Part shown: positions 37,461 through 48,657 of the stretch, in pieces
Layout of the letters: every line of letters starts with the position of its first letter
How positions within the stretch are numbered: position 1 is the first letter of the stretch
Assembly: GCF_026210795.1 (NCBI RefSeq)
Contig: NC_089440.1
Location: 2,914,001 to 2,978,000 of the forward strand
DNA: 64,000 bases
Source: Rhizophagus irregularis
Taxonomy: Eukaryota; Glomeromycota; Glomeromycetes; Glomerales; Glomeraceae
Direction of reading: 5' to 3'
Notes under the pieces: generated by a model
What the model was told of the DNA's origin: nothing
Databases searched by the model: none
Seen by the model: the letters and a program-made list of their open reading frames with translations, nothing else
Translations under genes and position numbers: made by a program

Positions 37461-40282
37461 TCAAAGATCAGGCCAATTCATAAGATAACGTCCACAGGGA
37501 GAAACCAACTGAGTAAGCATAAATATATTCAAGTTTTTCCAAAGTTTCCAACTCGATTGAAAAATAGAATGTGGTAAAATGGACCAGAGTGGCATAGCCG
37601 GTTGTAGATCACGCCTCGGAGATCGGAAAGAGAGAGACCACGTGATATTAAGTCGTGAAGAAAACAAAAGAGTGTTAAACAAAGTATGTGTCCGTAAAGA
37701 AACAATTTGTGACCACGGCTCTAGGTTGATGGTAGTCGGGCAACTCTCTGCACCCAAAAAGCCTTGAAGATATGAAATAGCATAGCTGGCAAACTTGTTA
37801 AAATCTGGATGAGTGAAAATTTTTGCCAAGAAGCCACATGAGAAGAGAGAAATCGGTAAAAGGCATTTTGAATAGAGAAAGGAAGTTTCAAGAAGAGCAA
37901 AGCTAATGGAGTAGTAGCGGCAAGACCAGCTTTTCTTCTTATAATTGAAAACATGGGTGTAACAATTGACTGAACAGTATTTTCAGAGAAAAGAGTGGTT
38001 TGAAGTCGAAATTCCAATTTTGGGAAAAGAACAGCATTGTAGAGATAGGCCACATGTTGCACCAATAATTTTTTTGGACCAAGGAGAGCAGCCATATCTT
38101 TAACCATAGAACGCGCTTGTTTAAGCACAAATTGGAAAGAGGCGGATACAGAAAACCAAACTCCTAAAAAACGGAATGAAGTATTCAGAGATAAAGAGGA
38201 AAGGGAAAGAGACAAATTGGAAACTAAAGAAGAAGGTAAAAGATCAAAGATTATCTTCGAAGAAGGGGAAGAAGATGAAAGAAGAACATATTTAGCCGAA
38301 TTAGCTTGAACATTATTTAAAGTATAAAATTCAGCAGTTATAGAGAGGCGATCTTCAATTCCAGTTTTCGAAGAAGCTACAAGTGTAGAATCATCCATGA
38401 AAGTCAAATGTGAAATTGGCAAAGAATGTTGTTTAAATACAAGTGGAGAATATTCTAAGAGAGCTGAAGCTTTCAAGACAAAAGGATCTCGTGCATCTTG
38501 ATTTAAAACAGTAAGTAAAGAGTCCAAATAAATAACCCAAAGTAAAGGCGAAATGATTTCTCCTTGGTAGATACCAACACGTACTCGGTAAGCAGCTGTA
38601 TCGCCATGACAAGTTATAATTTTGTTATTGCGTCATGTGAAGAGATTCAAAATAAATTGCACTAAAAGTGCAGGAATATGTAGTCTAACTAAAGCTAATT
38701 TAAGCATATTCAAATCCATAGAGTCAAAAGCTTTAGAGATATCTTGAGAAATGATCCATAATTCCTGATCATCAGAAGAATCATGTTTATGCTGATGGAT
38801 AATCGCATCAAGCATTTTGATAGGGACATCAGTGGAACTACCAGGTAAACCCGCAAAGTTGCCTCCTTGAAGAACTTTACTATCAGCGAGGATGTTGGAA
38901 AGACGATTAGTGACGACCTTAACTACGCATTTTTGAACTGTTTCCAAAAGAGTAATAGGTCGAGTGTTCTTGAGTTGAGCATCAAAGTCATGGGGCTTGG
39001 GAATAGGATAGACCACAGCTTCACGCCAATCAGCAGGAATATCACCGCGAGAAAGGCAAGTATTGGCAAGTAAAAAAGAGAATTCTAAGGCATCACCGGA
39101 TAGATGTTTTATCATCTCATAAGAAATTTTTGAAAGGCCGGAAGCTTTGTTATTAGGCATGGAAGAAATTACATCAGACCATTCTTTTAGAGAAATAGGT
39201 GCCAAAACAGAATCATATATCGAAGCGGATACACCAGAAAGAGGGGTGTAAGCTTGTTGCCATCGAGCAGGAAATGAAGCGATAGAAGAATATTGGACCA
39301 ACGGAGGAGAAACAATTGATTGAAAATGAGTAATAGCAGCTTGCTTAATATCCGAAGGGTCCGTTAAAAGAGTAGGAGTAGAGTCTAAGACAACCAAGAC
39401 GCGGTCAAGAACAATCGAACGTTTTTCAACTGAGAGGGCAGAGTCTATGAAGGTGCCGAGCGAGTTCGAAAAGTGTTCATCACGTAATGTGGTATAGTAT
39501 TCCACAGAGTCCGTAAGATGTTGAGCAAATTTGGTGGATAAAAAGGTAGAGACTAAATTCTTCTGTGATCGTAAAAATAATTTAAATTCAGATACAGGAG
39601 TTGTAGAATAGGTAGGAACCGAATAATCAGGAAATAAGGACACAAGTTTATCAAGATGAGAGGGTAAAGCAGCCATCATTTGAGAAATCTGAGTAGGTCG
39701 AATAGAACGACGAGTTGTAAGGTGATATAAAAACCGATCTAAAAACTTATTAATAGCAATAAGTTTAGTTAATTCAGGAGAGTACGAATGTCGGTATATG
39801 TTGGAGACTTTTTGAAAGGGTAATGTTTCAATTGCAGCACTAAGTATGGCAGCTTTCAAAGCATGCCACATACGATCAAGAAAAAGAGAAGAGAAATCAA
39901 GACGAGAATTATATTGTCTATCCAAATATACTTCAAGTGAATCATCCACTTCAGTGGTAAAATTATTCCATTGTTCATCCGAAGTGGAAGTATAAGAGAA
40001 AATAGTACGCATTTCTTTTTTTTGTTTGAGACGAGACTTAGCCAAAATAGCCAAGCAAGAACTAAAGTCAAAAACAGTTATAAGAACTTTGTGATCAGTA
40101 AAAGGACAATCTAGTAGATTAGGGCAAGCAACCACATGCGAAAAAAGACCAGGCGCAGGAAAACCAGGTGAAGACCAGATATAATCCAATCTAGAAGATC
40201 CATTATCATGAAAAAAGGTGGGATCAGGACTATCATCAGAAGAGTGAGCTTGATGGTCGGTAAAAAACCGAGAGGAAAGCAA
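37461..40282 (-). pseudogene. LINE ORF2, endonuclease end and reverse transcriptase
   Basis: The largest intact piece is 40282-38633 (549 codons). It includes the end of the AP endonuclease (RLDYIWSS, FTDHKVL), then RT blocks NNKASGLSKISYEMIKHL, PIPKP, ENTRPITLL-like KNTRPITLLETVQK, and QDISKAFDSMDL (first RT Asp pair region). A TGA at about 38633 interrupts. The frame 38527-37721 resumes with the catalytic box LTFMDDSTLVASS and the thumb. Further pieces continue to 37461 in another frame. Confidence 0.88.
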
Positions 40283-40878
40283 ACGGAGAAGCTTAAAATG
40301 ATTGGATGGATAATTGGAATGTGCAACTTCATCAATATTGAAGTCACCAAAAATAATTACAAAATAATTGTTATCACGGGCATGATCAAGCCAAGAAAGA
40401 AGTTTGGCAATAAGATCAGTACATATAGACTGATGAATAGAACCAGAAGGGGGATAATATATAGAGATAATAGAAATTTTTGTTTAATGAAAAAATAGAT
40501 CCAATTTAAGGAGACGACCATTCCAAGGATCAATTGTTTGAACATGTTTATGTCGCTGAACCACTTATGTGGGAGGGCACGATGATGAAGGGGATTACGT
40601 AATAAAATACCAACACCGTCATGAGGACGAGAAGAAGATGAACAGGCCCAATAGGACCTAAAGTGATGTTGGAAATGTTCATTTTTGAAAATAAATTTAG
40701 CATTTGAAGGGGAAAGGTGGGTATCATTAATAGATAAAGCACCAAAAGAAGAATGAAGAAAAAAATTAAGCAAATGTTGTTGTCTAACTGGGAAATATAA
40801 TCCGTTAACATTAATTTGACCAAATTTAATAAGAGGAGAAGGGTGAGGAGAAAAATTATGTTTTGTATTGTCCATCAT
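40283..40878 (-). pseudogene. LINE ORF2, AP-endonuclease domain
   Basis: Starts MMDNTKHNF at 40878. INVNGLYFPVRQQHLLNFF is the usual N-terminal Asn/metal block and INDTHLSP carries the loop with the Glu/Asp position. SSSRPHDGVGILLRN follows. After a frameshift and a stop (about 40490) comes IIFGDFNIDEV (about 40350), the DFN catalytic motif. Two breaks at least, so non-functional. Confidence 0.85.
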
Positions 40879-40933
40879 TACTACACTATGATAAAAGGGT
40901 AAGTAGTAAAGGGAAATAAAAAGTAATTAAAAA

Positions 40934-43187
40934 TTATTGGGAGTTCGCATTATCGCGAGCAGCCAAGAATTGTTTTTGTTGAGCCATGCCTTGTTGTACT
41001 GTTTTAGTGAGTTCAGTGACTGTAGCAGTAAGGGAGGAAAGGCGATCTTGTGGTGATGTGGCAGGGCCAGGGATCAAACTCATACGGGGAGGGAGAGGAA
41101 TATGTGAATGAGCAGTGAAATTTGGACCATTCGATGGTGAAACAGGAGAGCTAAAATCTATGAGGTTGTCACTAAGACGTCTAGGATCAGAGGGTTCAAT
41201 ATTATCCCATCCTTGGTTCATCGATTCAATTTCGGGGGCAGAAGGAGCTTGAGGTGGTTGGGACCTTGAAATAAAAGGGGAAGAATAGTGGTCTTCTAGC
41301 CATTTAACTCGATTTTGAAGTTGGGCAAATTCAGTGGTGAGGTGAGTAATTTCTTCAAATATGGCAGTGATTTGTTCAGTAATATACTGCCAATTCATTA
41401 AAGGCGGAACATCCATTGAAGCTATGTCGTGATCCAAATCAGGCTGAGAAAGACGTTGAGGATGATGACGATTTTGTGGTCGAGAACGTGAGCGTGAGGA
41501 TCTCGGGCGAGAATGAGACCGAGAAGGAGCCCTTCTACCAGCAGTATCCGCATAAGATCTTTGTTGGGAATTGGCCAGACGCACAAAACGATTATGACGT
41601 TTAGCTGGGTGAGAGGGAGGTAAGTGTTTATTATATAATTTACGCAATTTATCATTACTAGACCATAGACGAGAGGGACGTTGAGGAACACGTGACGAAG
41701 CACATCTATCCGGATTACATCTGGGACGACCACAACGATGGCAAAGAGAGGAGACTTCGGTAGGTTTATGCCAAGTAAGGCCAATAGATTTGAGAACACA
41801 AGTAATCCCCATAGCCGATTCTTTAGTAGCAGCAGATAAGGTTGCTTGTCTAAACCTCTTCAAAATCCTACGATTAGTTTCGTCAAAATTTTACTATAGA
41901 TTTATTATAGTTTCGGCAGAGTTTCGGCAGTTTTGGCATTTATAATAAGTTTCGGCAGTTTCGCCTTTCTCCAAAGTTTCGCCAGTTTTTTAATATAACT
42001 TTAATATAGTTTCAGCAGAATTTCGCTTTTCGGCGAAACGCCATCTTGCACTAAGCCCCTAGGTTTCGGCAAACGCACCTAACGACAGAGAAAAAAAGTG
42101 TACGATAGGCATAAGGTTTAGGATTGTAAGAATTGTAGGAGAAAGGGATGTTGACGCTCTTAGCGGAAACTTCTTCGGCAATTTCAGAAAGGTCAGCGGC
42201 AACAGAACCTTGAGGAAGGCCGGCAAGAAATGCAACATGGGCGCGTCTGATAGCGCATTGTTTAGATGAATGAGAAGCGGGGCAGACACGTAAACAATGT
42301 CCAGTACAAAGAACAGCCCACGTGTTTTCAAATTGTTCCATGGCAGCGGCGGAGTCGAAAACTATATACGCAGTGCAATAAAGTTTCGAAAGACGCGTAC
42401 GGCAGTGGGTAACAATACCATAACGGGAGAATGTGCCCCTTAATTGTGCATCAGTGACAAAGAGAGGGATGTCGGTAATTACCAGGGTACGAAGCTGTTC
42501 ATCTACCTTTTTAGCAGATGGGTCATGTTCGTGAAACTGTAGATCATGCAGGAAGGAGATAGGCGCAGCGATAGCTTTTTCCATATCGGGTTTGGAATGA
42601 AAGTAGACAACGATAATTTTATTATCGCCTGATCCTTGAGTGGTAGCTTTACTACCATAAGAGGAAAAGGAGGAGAATTCTCTGTCAGTCGCGTCGCAAG
42701 CTTCACGATTGGTTTTGAAGTGGGTCCAAAATCCTTCGATAGTAGAGGGCGCAGCCGCAGCGTAAAAGCGAAGGGGGGAAGATTGTATAGCAGCAGTAGA
42801 CGCGTCGGGAAACGCAGCGCGTTCGGGTTCGAAAGGTAAAATTTACTACAGATTTTCGCTGTACGCAGAGTTAGAAGGGGAATGTTGGGAGTCATCGGGA
42901 GGTACCAAGTCAGGAGCTAAAGGGGATGCGTTGGTATCAACGGGAGGGGGAGGCGAAGTTGAAGCATTATCCTGAGGAGCAGGAGGAGTTAAAATATTGT
43001 CTTGGTCCATAACAGGTTCAGAAGAAACCCGTGTGCGTTTAGCAGAGTTATCGGTTGAAGGTTGCGAAGTAGGATCTGGAGTAGAAGCAAAAGAACCTTG
43101 ACCTTGAACGTTGCCAGAAGGAGGACTCTGGGCAGGACGTTTTGGAGCAGAAGTACCAGAAGCTTTATTATTTTGTCTGTTAGTCAT
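40934..43187 (-). pseudogene. LINE ORF1 with RRM-like and zinc-knuckle-like domains
   Basis: 43187-42846 is a Pro/Ser/Thr-rich low-complexity start (MTNRQNNKASGTSAPK), closed by TAG TAA. From about 42830 another frame runs through FHSKPDMEKAIAAPISF and RTLVITDIPLFVTDAQ...CTAYIVFDSAAAMEQF, an RRM-like fold, to about 42060. A 180-bp insert and a frame change follow. 41863-40934 resumes with CHRCGRPRCNPDRC (zinc-knuckle-like), an Arg/Ser stretch (SRSHSRPRSSRSRSR) and a heptad region. Nucleic-acid chaperone role is family knowledge. Confidence 0.78.
41883..42062. mobile_element. 180-bp TTTCGGC-rich insert in LINE ORF1
   Basis: GTTTCG lies at both edges (41877-41882, 42063-42068). Cutting out one copy plus the insert restores the reading GAFAETNRRILKRF across the gap. 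Rich in TTTCGGCAG like the segment at 170-320. No inverted termini seen. Confidence 0.6.
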
Positions 43188-43330
43188 AGCTAAAAGTAGA
43201 AGGGAGAACTAAAATATGTAATAGTTAGTAGTAACGCGAAGTAAATAATAAAAATACTTTGAAAAAATCTTTTTTATTTTTTGTCGCAATATTGTCGTGA
43301 AGGCAACAGGAGAGAGTTAGTTGTAGTTTT

Positions 43331-43347
43331 TAGTTTTATCCTTTTCC
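43331..43347 (+). repeat. LINE target-site duplication, right
   Basis: TAGTTTTATCCTTTTCC, exact match to 31025-31041. In the uninterrupted MITE copy the same place (about 46662) reads AGTTTTATCCTTTTGCG. Confidence 0.85.
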
Positions 43348-44171
43348 GATCACTGGCTGACGAGTTATTCAACAAAATGTTAAACATCGGCATAGTTATT
43401 GGATCCTTAGTTATTCCATAAAATTTTAATCCATTTTAAGCTATTAATTACAATAGAAATTTTGAACAAAATTAATATAATTAATATTAAAATATCTTAT
43501 AATTAAAATAAAAAAAAATATGAAACTATACCCCGTTTAAATAATCGGTTGATATAATATTTCTTGATTTACGTTTACTGCGCCATTTAACATTTTGCTA
43601 GATTTCTCGGTATCTAGTGATTGTAAAAAGACGATTTATAGCTCGTTGGAATCGCCTCATCGAGACGAATCGAATGGTGGTAAGCTCATCTCTTTGTGAT
43701 CAATATTGACGGAGTTATTACTTAAAAACCATTTAATATTTTTTAATTTCGGAAATTGATCTAGTGATTGGATTTCGATGTATCTTATACCATTAGATTC
43801 GTCTCATCAAGACGAATCGAATGGTAGTAAGATCGTCTTTCTGGGATCAATATTGGCAGAGTTATTACACAAAAACCATTAATATTTTTTTAATTTCAGA
43901 AATTAATCTAGTGATTGGATTTCGACGTATTTTATACCATTAGAACCGTCTCATCAAGACGAATCGAATGGCGGTAAGATCATCTCTCTACGATTAATAT
44001 TGGCGAAGTTACGATACAATAAAGTTTTAAGTATAATTTTGGCTAAAATTATATTAATTTTTGGCCGGAATTATGATATACAAATATAAGAAATTTTTTA
44101 TATAGTCACATCTCTTTATAATCACCAAATATGGACTGTCCCAAATGTGTGACTATAAAGAGAGTTGACTG

Positions 44172-44657
44172 TAGATATTTTATGAAAATAATAACATATA
44201 TAGCAAAATTTAATTATTATAATGTTATAATAGAATTTTTACAAAAAGATAATTCTTAATATATAAAATTTCTTATTAATTTAGCTAAATTCTATAATTT
44301 ATATATGAACTTTTATCTGAAGTATATTAATAGAATAAAAGAAAATTTTTATAAAAGAATGATCAATTTGTCTTTTTCTTTTTTACTTTTCAAGAAAACT
44401 TATAAAAGTATAATATAATAAATTTTATAATTTACTAGGCTAAAATTATAGAGCAATTTCACTAAAATTGCTTACTTTACATATGGCATATTTGTTAAAC
44501 TAACATAATTATCTGATAGTGTACATAGATTCTTATATAAAATAAAAAAGTTTATAAATCAATAATATTAAAGTAACTTTAAATTATTATTATTTTTGTA
44601 TATTTTTTATTTTTTACTTTAATAAATATGCTGTGGTTAAAAAAAACTAATATAGTA
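44172..44657. other. AT-rich gap
   Basis: No feature supported; strongly AT-rich sequence between two transposon nests. Confidence 0.5.
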
Positions 44658-45294
44658 TAGGTTAGTGCAAAAAGATTTGTATTTCAACAAAATGTCAATA
44701 AAAAATTTTTCATTATATAAATGTTTATTTATTTAATTTGAATTGATATATATTTGGAAAATATAAAAATATAAGTGTAAGACTAAATTGTGTATTATCA
44801 ATAAAATTACTATACCACTAAATTTTTATTGATTAATTGTACATTTTTTTATATTATATTTAAAGTATTCTTTAATATATTTAAGTGCCGTTATCTAAAA
44901 TTTAATTAAACTTATGGAATTTTTTTTTTTAAACAAATTTAATAATATATCATAAATGGATAAAGATTTTGAATGAGAATTTAAACTTACAATTTTATAC
45001 TTTATAACTATTTAAAAACCTTCAATTAGTTAAAGTTTGTGGTAATAAGTAGAGATAAAATTTTTTTTGATAATTATAGTATTTTGCTATTTTAGAATAA
45101 GAAAATAAATGCTTTTTCTTTGTTTATTTAAATTATATACTTTTCGTCAAAATGACAAAATACTAATTAAATTTATTTTAACAGACGTAATATATTTTGA
45201 CAGATGTAATTAATTCATAGTAATTTTATAATAAATAGTAAATTGGTCTGTTTGCCGAAATATGATGTAATTAATTAGCGGAAAAGTATATTAA

Positions 45295-45879
45295 TTGCCA
45301 ATCTGCCTAAAAACGGCACTGCGTTACTAATAAAATTCGGGGATAATAGCGATAATAAAAAAAAGAATTTTTTGCATCTTGCGCGCGAAATAAGTTTCAC
45401 CCATTTTACAAACAGAAATATCATAAAAACAATATTTTCTTTCATTTTATGACAAGTCATATTGCCAAAAAATTTTATAATTATATTTCTGTAACTGGTT
45501 TTCTTCAACTTTCACTTGTTTTTAATAATAAAAATATTTTAAAAAAGCTTTTAAAAACAACTTTAGAAGCTAAAAATTATAGGTTTTTATTGTAAATAAT
45601 GCAATATAGTAAAATGAAATATTGAAATTTCATATATTTTAAGGTGTAAATCTGACACGCATGCATAGTAAACTCATTATTTTGCATACAAATGTATAAC
45701 TTTTTTTTGCAAATTCATTTTTTTTAAGTATTTTTTCAGTATATCATATGATTTTTTTTTATAGTCAATATGTCATCTATGAGATATCCTTTTTTGAAGT
45801 TTATGTTCTAGCTCAAAATTGGCAAATTTAACCCCGAATTTTATTAGTAACGCAGTATCAATTTTAGGCAGATCGGCAA
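45295..45879. mobile_element. TTAA-flanked element with ~50-bp TIRs
   Basis: Left arm TTGCCAATCTGCCTAAAAAC through AATAAAATTCGGGG (45295-45343); right arm is its inverse (about 45832-45879) with a few changes. TTAA stands at 45291-45294 and 45880-45883, as for piggyBac- or Kolobok-type elements. 585 bp, with no transposase. Confidence 0.75.
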
Positions 45880-46146
45880 TTAAATTAATTTTAAAAATTC
45901 TGATATTTTCCATTTATTAAAAGGCAATATTGTAAATTATTAGGCAGTTTATTATTTATTTACATTTTATATATAAAGTTGTAGCATAAATATACTGCTG
46001 CTATATCTTATTTTAATTTGATATCATAATTTTAATTGTACTTTTAGTAATTCTCAATGCTTCAGCAGTTTGCTTACGTAATATGAACATCAGATGGCTT
46101 ATTCTCATAAAATTAATTTAAAAAGTGTAATTGCAATCATTAATTA

Positions 46147-47456
46147 CCATATTTTTCCAATATTAAGCACCCCTTTTTTGCAGGGATTTTGTGCGAAAAG
46201 TTTAGGGAGGTGCTTAATTTCGACAGTTTAGAAAAATGCCTTTTAAACGTCTTTAAATTAATTTAAAATTCGTTTAAAAAAATTTTGCAAAAAAAAAAGT
46301 TTCAGTAGTTAAATTTTTTTATTTGTAAATATATTTTTCAATAATAATGTAATTTTGTAATTTTTGTTTTTTTCGATAATACAGTCAACTCCCTCTATAG
46401 TCACTCCCATTATAGTCACATTCTACTATATAGTCACACCAGTTGAATGTTCAAAACACTTTATTATTAAAAACTATCCTATATAGTCACAATCTATCTA
46501 TAGTCACTATCACACCTATCTTCAAAAATCTTATATTAAAAAGAACCGTTTATAATCACAGTTATATAAAGAATATATTAAATAACCTGGCATCTAATAA
46601 TCGTACAAAGATGTATCATAGCTTGTTAGAATCGTCTCACTGAGATGAATCGAATGGTGGTAGTTTTATCCTTTTGCGATCACTGGCTGATGAGTTATTC
46701 AACAAAATGTTAAGCATCAGCATTATTATATTTCTTAATTTACGTTTACTGCGCCATTTAACATTTTGCTAAATTTCTCGGTACCTAGTGATTGTAAAAA
46801 GACGATTAATAGCTCGTTGGAATCGCCTCATCAAGACGAATCGAATGGTGGTAAGCTCATCTCTCTGTGATCAATATTGACGGAGTTACTGCTTAAAAAC
46901 AATTTAATATTTTTTAATTTTGGAAATTGATCTAGTGATTTGATTTCGATGTATTTTATACCATTAGATTCATCGTATCAAGACGAATCGAATGGCGGTA
47001 AGATCGTCTTTCTAGGATCAATATTGGCAGAGTTATTACACAAAAACCATTAATATTTTTTTAATTTCGGAAATTAATCTAGTGATTAGATTTCGATGTA
47101 TTTTATACCATTAGAACCGTCTCATCAAGACGAATCGAATGGCAGTAAGATCATCTCTCTACGATTAATATTGGCAGAGTTACTATACAATAAAGTTTTG
47201 AGTATAATTTTGGCTAAAATTATGTTAATTTTTGGCCGGAATTATGATATACTAATATAAGAAATTTTTTATATAGTCACATCTCTTTATAATCACCAAA
47301 TATGGACTGTCCCAAATGTGTGACTATAAAGAGAGTTGACTGTATAATAAAATCAATAAGTATTCGGAGAGGTGCTTATTTTCAGTTTATACTTGATATC
47401 GTGCAAAGTAATGGGGTGCTTAATTTCGGGGGGTGCTTAATATTGGAAAAATATGG
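46147..47456. mobile_element. TA-flanked element with 27-bp TIRs, split by a MITE
   Basis: Starts CCATATTTTTCCAATATTAA (46147) and continues GCACCCC; the inverse ends at 47456. TA at 46145-46146 and 47457-47458. Own sequence is about 350 bp, with GGTGCTTA repeated near both ends. The Tigger-like MITE copy 3 lies inside. Confidence 0.8.
46382..47342 (+). mobile_element. Tigger/pogo-like MITE, copy 3 (intact)
   Basis: 961 bp, complete: CAGTCAACTCCCTCTATAG at the left, the inverse of CAGTCAACTCTCTTTATAG at the right, TA on both sides (46380-46381, 47343-47344). It contains three diverged ~165-bp modules around CAAGACGAATCGAATGG. No transposase frame. It serves as the reference for the two damaged copies. 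Confidence 0.9.
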
Positions 47457-47888
47457 TATTACTATTTTTTTATTATATTTTAACAGTATTCTATTTTATT
47501 TTAAAAAAGAAAAAAGGATGGTATAAGAAAAAAAATTAAAAATCAAGTACTTTTAATTATTATTTATCAAATATATGAATTTCAGACCGTTATATTTTGT
47601 TGTGCAATATTTGACCTTAATGTAAATCTTATCTATTTTTAGTGAAGTATGAATCTTTTTGCATCAGCCTATAATTAAAAATATAGTATATAATTGATAA
47701 TTACTACTTTGTATTGTAATAGTAAAAGTTGCAATTTATTACTATTTTTAAGCTCAAAGTGTTGTAATATTACAACACTTATGATTTTTAAAAATTTTCT
47801 TTTTTGAAAAATAAAAATTACAAAAATAAGTTTTGTAAAACAGATACAAAAAGAAATGATTGATATACTATATTTGTATAATTGGCAA

Positions 47889-48215
47889 TAGAACTTGGAC
47901 TTAAGTTAGGATGAGTCAACTCGAGTAAAGCGAGTCAAAAATTTTTTTAACTCAAAGAGTATTTAAGTCCAGGATTCAAGCTAAGACTTGAGTTAACTCA
48001 AGTTAATTTGAGTCAAAATTAAAGTGCGGGCCAAAAAACTTATCCATAATTTTATTCAGACTGTTATAATCATAATGCTGGCAGGAATTACAAATAGGAT
48101 TCAGCTGGCACTATCAACCACATGATCCCAGTTGACTCAAGTCAAGAAATTTCTAACTCAAGTGCGAGTTCAATTCAAGTCAACTTGAGTTACATGAGTG
48201 CGAATCCAAGCTTTA
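47889..48215. mobile_element. hAT-like MITE with ACTTGAG subterminal repeats
   Basis: Termini TAGAACTTGGAC and, inverted, TAAAGCTTGGAT; exact 8-bp TSD ATTGGCAA at 47881-47888 and 48216-48223. Many direct and inverted copies of ACTCAAGT/GAGTCAA lie inside, the usual binding-site layout of hAT elements. 327 bp, non-coding. Confidence 0.82.
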
Positions 48216-48223
48216 ATTGGCAA

Positions 48224-48657
48224 TAATTACAATACTATAAATATACAATACTAGTAATAACAGGTAATATAATATTATAATAGTTGCAACCTTACAACCT
48301 TCTAAAAATAATTACATATCACATCTTTAATAGTAATAAATTTTATAGTAATTTTTAAAGGTAAAAGATTTTAAATTTGATATTATTATTTTAAAAGGTC
48401 ATAAAAAACAGTAATTTCTATAAGTATAATTGCATGATAGTATTACTGTATAAACTTCATTTTAATAATAATATAAGTACTTAATTTAATTATTAAATAT
48501 TAGGTATAGTGAAATTTATAAGATCACTGTGTAATGTAAGTATGTAACACAAATCAGTCACGTGGGATGAAAATTTTGGTAAAACGCAACGCACACGATT
48601 TTAACTAATTCTTGTTACTTGGATAGTTGGATTTCTTTTAAATAAAAAAGCTTTACA
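48224..48657. promoter_or_regulatory. Upstream region of the SYF1 gene
   Basis: AT-rich; CACGTG at 48559-48564 (GTCACGTGGG), 94 bp before the start codon. No other feature seen. Confidence 0.5.

Larger units (their letters stand above)
31042..43330 (-). mobile_element. Full-length RNase H-bearing LINE (non-LTR retrotransposon)
   Basis: Transcribed right to left. A 17-bp target duplication flanks it. Order from the 5' end: 5' UTR 43330-43188; ORF1 region 43187-40934 (RRM-like domain, zinc-knuckle-like Cys/His, RS-rich); ORF2 with AP endonuclease (40878-about 39900), reverse transcriptase (about 39300-37700) and RNase H split by another element (37367-36620 and 32699-32250); C-terminal tail to 31545; and a 3' end present twice in tandem (31292-31527 and 31041-31277). 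Without the inserts it is about 8.2 kb. No long poly-A tail. The gene order with RNase H fits I/Tad-like clades; clade is not assigned. Several stops and frameshifts make this copy inactive. Confidence 0.9.
30746..44171 (+). mobile_element. Tigger/pogo-like MITE, copy 2, split by a LINE
   Basis: The left terminus CAGTCAACTCCCTCTATAG follows TA at 30744-30745. The right terminus AAAGAGAGTTGACTG ends at 44171 before TA 44172-44173. MITE sequence occupies 30746-31041 and 43331-44171; everything between is the inserted LINE. Without it the copy is about 1.1 kb. The right half repeats a ~165-bp internal module that contains GACGAATCGAATGG(T/C)GGTAAG. Confidence 0.88.
44658..47671. mobile_element. 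Mariner-like element relic holding other elements
   Basis: Left end TAGGTTAGTGCAAAAAGAT (44658) and right end the inverse of TAGGCTGATGCAAAAAGAT (47671), flanked by TA. The GxTGxTGCAAAAAG pattern is that of mariner termini. Its interior carries a TTAA element (45295-45879) and the 46147-47456 element. No transposase is readable, so it is non-autonomous or fully decayed. Confidence 0.65.
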
